A program made the translations under genes and the position numbers. Positions 58,857 through 64,000 of a stretch of DNA of 64,000 nucleotides are shown one piece after another. This DNA comes from Chryseobacterium sp. JJR-5R. GTDB taxonomy: Bacteria; Bacteroidota; Bacteroidia; Flavobacteriales; Weeksellaceae. Below the pieces are notes generated by a model. It ran no database searches and had not been told where the DNA came from. It saw only the letters and a program-made list of their open reading frames with translations. The stretch spans positions 62,001 through 126,000 of the forward strand of contig NZ_CP139137.1 in NCBI RefSeq assembly GCF_034047335.1, in the 5' to 3' direction. Position 1 is the first letter of the stretch; every line of letters starts with the position of its first letter.

Positions 58857-60966
58857 TATATTCAGCCATAAAGGTTCCCCTCATCCCTAGGGAATTCACG
58901 AAATCACTGTCCCGGGCTGCCCACCAGGCAATGGCCGGCTGGTACAGGCGGTTGAAAAGGTTTTCAATACCTATGGAAAGCTTCCAGTGCTTATCAACTT
59001 CATAGCCTGCCCTGAAATTGAAGACCGTATAATCCGGGATTCTGCCTTCGCCGTATACATACAGCCCTGTTTTTGCGTTCGGCTCAAACCGGTCCTGTTC
59101 AAAGGCATGAAGCATATCCAATCCCATGGATAAATGCCGTAAAGGTTTTACCTGGATGTACGCCAGTACTTTAGGTGCGGAAATTCTGCTGTTGTTGATT
59201 TTTGTTGAATAATCGCCGTCGTCTTTCGGGGAAGTAATGCCTTCCATCCAGCTGTAGCTGCCCCCGAAGCTGATCTTTTCAGCAGGGGTAAAATGGAGAA
59301 ACCCTTCAACACCGTATACCACTTCCGGAGCCCGCTGGATCATCAAAGCCCGGTCCGGGCTCTGGATGAACGAAGCGCCCAGTTTTGAAGTACTCACATA
59401 GGAAGTTAATTCATAGTTGATCCATCTGTTGATCTGGCCTGTTGCCCCGAATTCATAATTATTGACGATGATCGGTTTTGTTTCAAGGTTATTGATGGTA
59501 TCGGAAGTGGAGGTTCTCAGGATCCTGCCCAGCTCATTGATGGAGTAGGCCTGTGAAAAACTCCCGAAAAGGCTGATAACAGGATTGATGTTGTACCGGA
59601 ACCCGATATTTCCCACCAGCGCATTGTACTCAAGATTGCCTCCTGCCACAAAAATACTTTTGGTGAAGGTGCCGTCATTTTTAATGCTTGAAAGGGTATT
59701 GAAATCACCTGTTTTTACTTTTATATTTTCATAGCGGAGGCCTCCTTTAAGAATTAATTTTTTAAACAGGTCAATTTTTACGAGCATAAAGGGCGCTATG
59801 TTCGTCATGTCCATATCCGGTGTCCAGTAGCGGCCGTCTTCCAGTTTCTGTACGGTCTGATCATTTAAGATATCTGCTCCGTAAATGACCTCAGCCTGGG
59901 AATTCTGTGCATTCCAGAGCTGGGTATCAAAGTTTATCCTTGCTCCCTTCTTTTTTGAGATGACGTTGGACTGCCCTCCGTTTAAGAAAGTATCGCTATA
60001 GCCGTATACCGTCCTGAAATCCTGAAGGTACAGGTTGATATTCAGCGATGTGCCTTTCCAAAGGTTTTTATGGTCGTAGCTCAGTTTGAAATTGTGGTTT
60101 CTCGGGGTACCCTGCGGCGTGGTTTCAAGGCCTTTTCCTTCGCCTTCGCCAATGGTGGGAACAAGGCCGTATTTCCCTGTTCTCAATCCTAAATTTAAAT
60201 CCGATCGCGATGCATAACCAATGTAAGAAGCTTCAACTCTTTGATTGTCATTGATGTTGTAGCCTAGCTTCAGCATTCCGTTATAGTTGTCCATTTTGGC
60301 AGGGCTTGAGGTAGGACTGAGGCTGGCGCCGTCGGCATCTTTCATGTATCCTGTTCTTTCGTAAGCCATTGACACTACATAATCGAAATTTTTATTAATC
60401 CTTCCGGATAGCAGCTGGCTTGCCCTGAAGCCTAATGTGCCACCGTAAAGCTGCCCGGTAATCCCGATCTGCGACTGGCCCGAGATGTTACGGCTGTTGT
60501 CTGATCTTCTGGTGATGTAATTGATGATTCCCCCGTCGGCACCGTTGCCGTAAATGGAAGATGCCCCTTTAATGACTTCAATCCTCTCAATCACGGAAGG
60601 ATCAATGGATCTGATGTCCCTCGAGCCGTTTCTCAGAGGAGTAGACTGCGGAATCCCGTCAATCAGTACCAGAACCTGGCGGCCTCTCAGTGTCTGTCCG
60701 CTGTTGGTGGTCATTCCCGAACTGGTAGCCAGACTGGGAACGGTATACTGTAAAATATTTGTAATATCTGAATTAACCGTTAATTGCGACTGAATCTGTT
60801 TTCTGCCTACGATGGTAACGGAACCCGGGATTTCCTTTATGCTTTCTTTTTTCCGGGATGCTGTTAACACCACCTCATCTACATTTTTGGTCTGCAAACT
60901 GTCTGTACCTTGTGCGAATACCACAACGGTTCCCAGGCAAGCCACTGATAAAAGAGCCTTTTTCAT
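58849..60966 (-). CDS. TonB-dependent receptor (probable siderophore receptor), copy 1
   Basis: A 705-residue outer-membrane receptor from the ATG at 60966, which begins a signal peptide (MKKALLSVACLGTVVVFAQ). A TonB box (VDEVVLTASRKK) and a plug domain (KGASSIYGNGADGGIINYITRR) precede a barrel whose C-terminus ends in a terminal Phe (GTFMAEYRF). The ATG overlaps the stop of the upstream PepSY gene (TAATG). The plug and neighbours suggest a ferric siderophore or similar chelate. Confidence 0.9.
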   Translation of the reverse strand: MKKALLSVACLGTVVVFAQGTDSLQTKNVDEVVLTASRKKESIKEIPGSVTIVGRKQIQSQLTVNSDITNILQYTVPSLATSSGMTTNSGQTLRGRQVLVLIDGIPQSTPLRNGSRDIRSIDPSVIERIEVIKGASSIYGNGADGGIINYITRRSDNSRNISGQSQIGITGQLYGGTLGFRASQLLSGRINKNFDYVVSMAYERTGYMKDADGASLSPTSSPAKMDNYNGMLKLGYNINDNQRVEASYIGYASRSDLNLGLRTGKYGLVPTIGEGEGKGLETTPQGTPRNHNFKLSYDHKNLWKGTSLNINLYLQDFRTVYGYSDTFLNGGQSNVISKKKGARINFDTQLWNAQNSQAEVIYGADILNDQTVQKLEDGRYWTPDMDMTNIAPFMLVKIDLFKKLILKGGLRYENIKVKTGDFNTLSSIKNDGTFTKSIFVAGGNLEYNALVGNIGFRYNINPVISLFGSFSQAYSINELGRILRTSTSDTINNLETKPIIVNNYEFGATGQINRWINYELTSYVSTSKLGASFIQSPDRALMIQRAPEVVYGVEGFLHFTPAEKISFGGSYSWMEGITSPKDDGDYSTKINNSRISAPKVLAYIQVKPLRHLSMGLDMLHAFEQDRFEPNAKTGLYVYGEGRIPDYTVFNFRAGYEVDKHWKLSIGIENLFNRLYQPAIAWWAARDSDFVNSLGMRGTFMAEYRF

Positions 60967-62168
60967 TATATTTTTTTTCCTTGTTTTTTTCTTTTTCCCC
61001 ACCAGATCAAAAATCCGGTTACCGGTAATGAAGTACAGAGTAATCCTGCCGTAAACCAGATGATCTTTCCCATCAGCCCGAAATAAGAACCGGTATGGAC
61101 GTCATAATTGGCATGGGCATACTGTTCTGCGGCAGTCAGTTGCTGATGAGGTTTGTTGACCAGCAGTTTCCCTGAATATTGATCGAAAGCCAATTGGTTT
61201 CTTACGGCAAATTTCCCATCTTCGCCATAAACGGTGACAGGAATATTTTTTAACTCTTTTCCTTTTTTGTTTTTTCCGTTCAGCGGTATCCTGAAGCTTG
61301 AAGAGGCGGGATACAGGGCCCGGGTCTGCCGGGCGGCGAGATCATAAACCGAACTGTTTTTTGCCAGCAGTGAATCCGGGGATTCAAGTTCTTTTTCCTT
61401 CGGAAGCTCAGTAGAACCGGATAAGGTAAAATTAAATGTGTTTTTCACCCACGGATAAGCGAAGTAAACTCCTGAAAGGCTCAACAGCAGGGCGATAAAT
61501 GAAACATAAAACCCCAAGATATTGTAGAGGTCATAATTTTTGCGTTTCCACGTTTTTACATTCTTCCAGTCGAAACGGAACCGTGTTTTCCTGGCTTTTT
61601 TATTTTTCGGCCACCAAAGGATAATGCCGGTGATCAGCATGATGATAAACAGTACCGTCGGGATTCCCACCACATATTTTCCCCAGTCTGCTTTTAGCAA
61701 CAGGCTCCAGTGAATGGACTTCAGGATAGGGAAAAGGTCATACTTTTCATTGTAAACTCCCTGGATCTGTCCGTTGTAGGGATTTACATACACCAGCTTA
61801 TTGATTTTTACCTCATCAAAATAATTCCAGGCCTGTTTGTCTTTTTCATAATAGAGAAACCTGTAAGATTTGCTTCTGTCCAAAGGAATTTCCACTGAAC
61901 TGACCGGAAATTTCTCATTGACTTCCAAAGCGACTTTTTCTTTAAGCACTTCTATGGAAAGCGGTGTCTGCGTAATCGTTTCAGCTTTTACATAAACGGC
62001 ATTTTTTCTCAGAATACTCTGAACCTCATCTTTGAAAACATACATCGTTCCGGTCAGAGAGACAATAAAAACAATGATCCCAACGGATAAGCCAAACCAC
62101 AGATGCAGTTTGGCAGACCATTTTTTTATAAAAGAAGGTTTCTTTTTATGATGCTTCCTCTTTTTCAT
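60966..62168 (-). CDS. PepSY-associated membrane protein, copy 2
   Basis: A 400-residue paralogue of the protein at 57590, with the same start pattern (MKKRKHHKKKPSFIKKW), the same helix after SAKLHLWFGLSVGI and the C-terminal helix ending SLPVTGFLIWWG shared by both. It is translationally coupled to the receptor downstream (TAATG) and lies 55 bp after the receptor that crosses the window end, behind a hairpin. Role as for copy 1. Confidence 0.88.
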   Translation of the reverse strand: MKKRKHHKKKPSFIKKWSAKLHLWFGLSVGIIVFIVSLTGTMYVFKDEVQSILRKNAVYVKAETITQTPLSIEVLKEKVALEVNEKFPVSSVEIPLDRSKSYRFLYYEKDKQAWNYFDEVKINKLVYVNPYNGQIQGVYNEKYDLFPILKSIHWSLLLKADWGKYVVGIPTVLFIIMLITGIILWWPKNKKARKTRFRFDWKNVKTWKRKNYDLYNILGFYVSFIALLLSLSGVYFAYPWVKNTFNFTLSGSTELPKEKELESPDSLLAKNSSVYDLAARQTRALYPASSSFRIPLNGKNKKGKELKNIPVTVYGEDGKFAVRNQLAFDQYSGKLLVNKPHQQLTAAEQYAHANYDVHTGSYFGLMGKIIWFTAGLLCTSLPVTGFLIWWGKRKKQGKKI

Positions 62169-62178
62169 TTAAAATAAA

Positions 62179-62204
62179 CTATTCCTGAAGTTTTTCAGGA
62201 ATAG
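62179..62204 (-). terminator. Hairpin between the partial receptor and PepSY copy 2
   Basis: An 11-bp perfect stem CTATTCCTGAA/TTCAGGAATAG with a 4-nt loop, followed on the minus strand by TTTATTTT and then the PepSY ATG about ten bases on. It may be a partial terminator or an mRNA-stabilising stem that sets receptor above PepSY expression. Confidence 0.65.
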
Positions 62205-62223
62205 CAGTTGTAATTATTGATTT

Positions 62224-64000
62224 TTAAAACTTGTAAGTAACAGTTCCTAAAGCATTGATAAGCTTTTGCGGGTTTGCCGTTGTGTACCCTATCCAGTAAT
62301 GCTGATTGGTAAAGTTGTCTACCTTCACACCGATCCTGAATTTTTTTGCATCGTAAAAAGCATTGGCATTTAATACGAAGTAAGTGGGAAGTGTGAATTT
62401 ATCAATATTGCTGGTTACCGGATTTAACTGGTTAAAGATTTTATTTTCACTTGCATAATTTCCCCCGATACCAACTCCGAAACCTTTGAATTTTCCATCC
62501 AGAAACTGGTAACTTGCATTAAAATTGGCTAACCAGGGTGATCCTCCTGTGCTTGGTCTTAATCCTGAAGCTACATCTTTTATGTCATTGTAAGCAATAC
62601 CTCCGATAAGCGAGAAACCTTTAATCAAATAGGCATTTACTTCCAATTCAACCCCTTTGCTGTGCGTTTCACCGGCCTGGGTCTGAACGGAAGTCCCCGT
62701 AGGAGTAAACTGCCCTGTCCCAATCAAAAGGTTCTTTACTTTGATATCATAGTAACTTACCGATGCATTAATTTTCCCGTTGATAAGGTTAGCTTTGAAA
62801 CCTCCTTCAAACTGATTGGCTCTTTCAGGATCAGCCAGTGCTATGCTTCCTGCGAAATCCTGCGTATAATATCCGTTACTTTTGAAACTGTTCTGATAGT
62901 TTCCGAAAACGGAGAATTTATCCGGAATGATCTGATACACCAAACCTGCTTTGGGAGACCATGCAGATTGATTATACCCTTCAACAACAGACATGAAATA
63001 TTTACCTTCTTTTGCATTATTGCTTTCGTAACGAAGCCCAAAAACGATATTAAGGCCTGTAACAGGTGTGAAGACGTTGGAAATATATCCGCTGTATGTA
63101 TTGATGTCTGCATCACTGTCAAAATTCCCGATATTTGAAGGATTGCCGTAAAGGTTGCCTAATACAGTGCCGTTGAAATCTGAATAATCTGCTCCGTTTG
63201 CAGGAACAGGATTGTTAAAACTGCCTGCACCACTTACCGTTAAATAAATATAACGCGACCTGTCTTTTGTCTTCAGATAATCAAAACCTACTACCGTCCT
63301 GTTTCTCATACCGTTTCCGAAAGTATAATCGAAATTAAAATTCTGCTGAGCCTGGAAATATTTTTTCCGGCTGTCTCTTGTCCCCTGGTCGAACCTTGAA
63401 ACAGTCAATGAATTATCGGTGGCTAAACCAACCGAAAAGTAAGGCCCGAAACCATCCGAGTAACTTGAAGAACTATTGATGTTTGTAGAAGACTTAATGT
63501 TGTCATTGATCTTATAATTGATCTGGCCGAAGATGTTATTTACCCTTGCTGTGGTGTAAAGATCATCCCCGATGTAAGATTCTTTATAATTCAATCCCTT
63601 CTTTTCCAGATCCTTCATATTATCAACTCCTAAAGCCGGTGAAAGATAGAAGAAAAAAGGATCCCCGACAGCTCTTGTATTGAACATTTCATATTCCACA
63701 TTAAACTGCAATCTGTCATTTACATTATATGTTAATGACGGAGTAAAAGCAAAGTATGAGTTTTTTGCATCCGTCTTCTGGAATGTTCCTTCGTTGGTGT
63801 AAGCCGTATTGATTCTGAAAAGTAATTTTTTATCTTTCGTAAGCGGTGCATTTACATCAGCCTGAGCCCTGTAGGTATTATAGCTCCCGCCCATTAAACT
63901 TACCTGGCCTTCGAAGCTGTCAAAAGGTTTTTTTGTAATTCTGTTGATCAGACCTCCATAAGATGCCACGTTACTTCCGTATAAAGTTCCTGAAGGGCCT
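62224..64000 (-). CDS. TonB-dependent siderophore receptor, copy 2 (partial)
   Basis: The C-terminal part, about 592 residues, of an outer-membrane receptor; the reading frame is open to the window edge, so the N-terminus lies beyond 64000. The plug end is visible (GPSGTLYGSNVASYGG, INRITKKP), followed by the barrel and a terminal Phe (GTVTYKF). The frame crosses an internal GTG at 63967-63969 that is not a start. Plug motifs and PepSY neighbour suggest ferric siderophore uptake. It is not closely similar to copy 1, so the two modules probably serve different ligands. Confidence 0.9.
   Translation of the reverse strand, partial: GPSGTLYGSNVASYGGLINRITKKPFDSFEGQVSLMGGSYNTYRAQADVNAPLTKDKKLLFRINTAYTNEGTFQKTDAKNSYFAFTPSLTYNVNDRLQFNVEYEMFNTRAVGDPFFFYLSPALGVDNMKDLEKKGLNYKESYIGDDLYTTARVNNIFGQINYKINDNIKSSTNINSSSSYSDGFGPYFSVGLATDNSLTVSRFDQGTRDSRKKYFQAQQNFNFDYTFGNGMRNRTVVGFDYLKTKDRSRYIYLTVSGAGSFNNPVPANGADYSDFNGTVLGNLYGNPSNIGNFDSDADINTYSGYISNVFTPVTGLNIVFGLRYESNNAKEGKYFMSVVEGYNQSAWSPKAGLVYQIIPDKFSVFGNYQNSFKSNGYYTQDFAGSIALADPERANQFEGGFKANLINGKINASVSYYDIKVKNLLIGTGQFTPTGTSVQTQAGETHSKGVELEVNAYLIKGFSLIGGIAYNDIKDVASGLRPSTGGSPWLANFNASYQFLDGKFKGFGVGIGGNYASENKIFNQLNPVTSNIDKFTLPTYFVLNANAFYDAKKFRIGVKVDNFTNQHYWIGYTTANPQKLINALGTVTYKF

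Overview
The window looks like a chromosomal segment from a member of the Bacteroidota, class Flavobacteriia, most likely a Chryseobacterium-type Weeksellaceae. The clues are the division and cell-wall cluster in flavobacterial order, a GLPGLI protein, a SusC/SusD pair, a FeoA/FeoB/small Cys-rich protein operon, and many promoters with the Bacteroidota -7 element TAnnTTTG. I saw no rRNA, tRNA, CRISPR array, insertion sequence or phage gene.

Layout. 1-7.3 kb (minus strand): TPR protein, glmM, a decayed dinD, a ferrous-iron operon (feoA-feoB-small Cys-rich membrane protein) and a GLPGLI protein. 7.5-14.5 kb (plus): a small Usp-like protein, a YoaK/DUF1275 membrane protein, then mutL, rhomboid protease, two tandem membrane-anchored EEP-family hydrolases and two lipoproteins. 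14.6-17.4 kb (minus): GH3-family protein, bacilliredoxin and a YqeY-like protein, with a possible 20-codon sORF cassette between. 17.5-34.1 kb (minus): the complete dcw cluster mraZ-rsmH-ftsL-ftsI-murE-mraY-murD-ftsW-(80-aa unknown)-murG-murC-ftsQ-ftsA-ftsZ. It lacks murF and ddl and carries repeated palindromic spacers. 34.4-36.3 kb (plus): alpha/beta hydrolase, ysxC and a GNAT acetyltransferase.

36.3-47.1 kb is the accessory region. It holds a tightly packed ten-gene minus-strand operon: VWA-like lipoprotein, coiled-coil membrane protein, TerB-like protein, DUF6804-like and TM2 membrane proteins, PH-SHOCT protein, CxxC/SH3 lipoprotein, stand-alone HsdR-N-type nuclease-like protein, YegP protein and a 72-aa Cys protein. 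Beside it lie two paralogous LuxR-type response regulators, a TPR sensor histidine kinase and a divergent gene for a putative transmembrane one-component regulator. Three promoters in this region share an 18-bp imperfect palindrome (TTTTACG-N5-CCGYAA) exactly 21 bp upstream of the -7 element. This defines a candidate, apparently undescribed regulon linking the two-component genes to the operon. An unusually hairpin-rich non-coding stretch lies at 46.0-46.2 kb.

47.2-55.4 kb: secreted metallophosphoesterase, secreted PI-PLC-like protein and a SusC/SusD pair, together suggestive of scavenging of a phosphorylated substrate. 55.5-57.5 kb: MsrA and a ROK sugar kinase that lacks the usual zinc cysteines. 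57.6-64 kb: two duplicated modules, each a TonB-dependent receptor followed by a PepSY membrane protein, probably for ferric siderophore use. The last receptor is cut by the window end.
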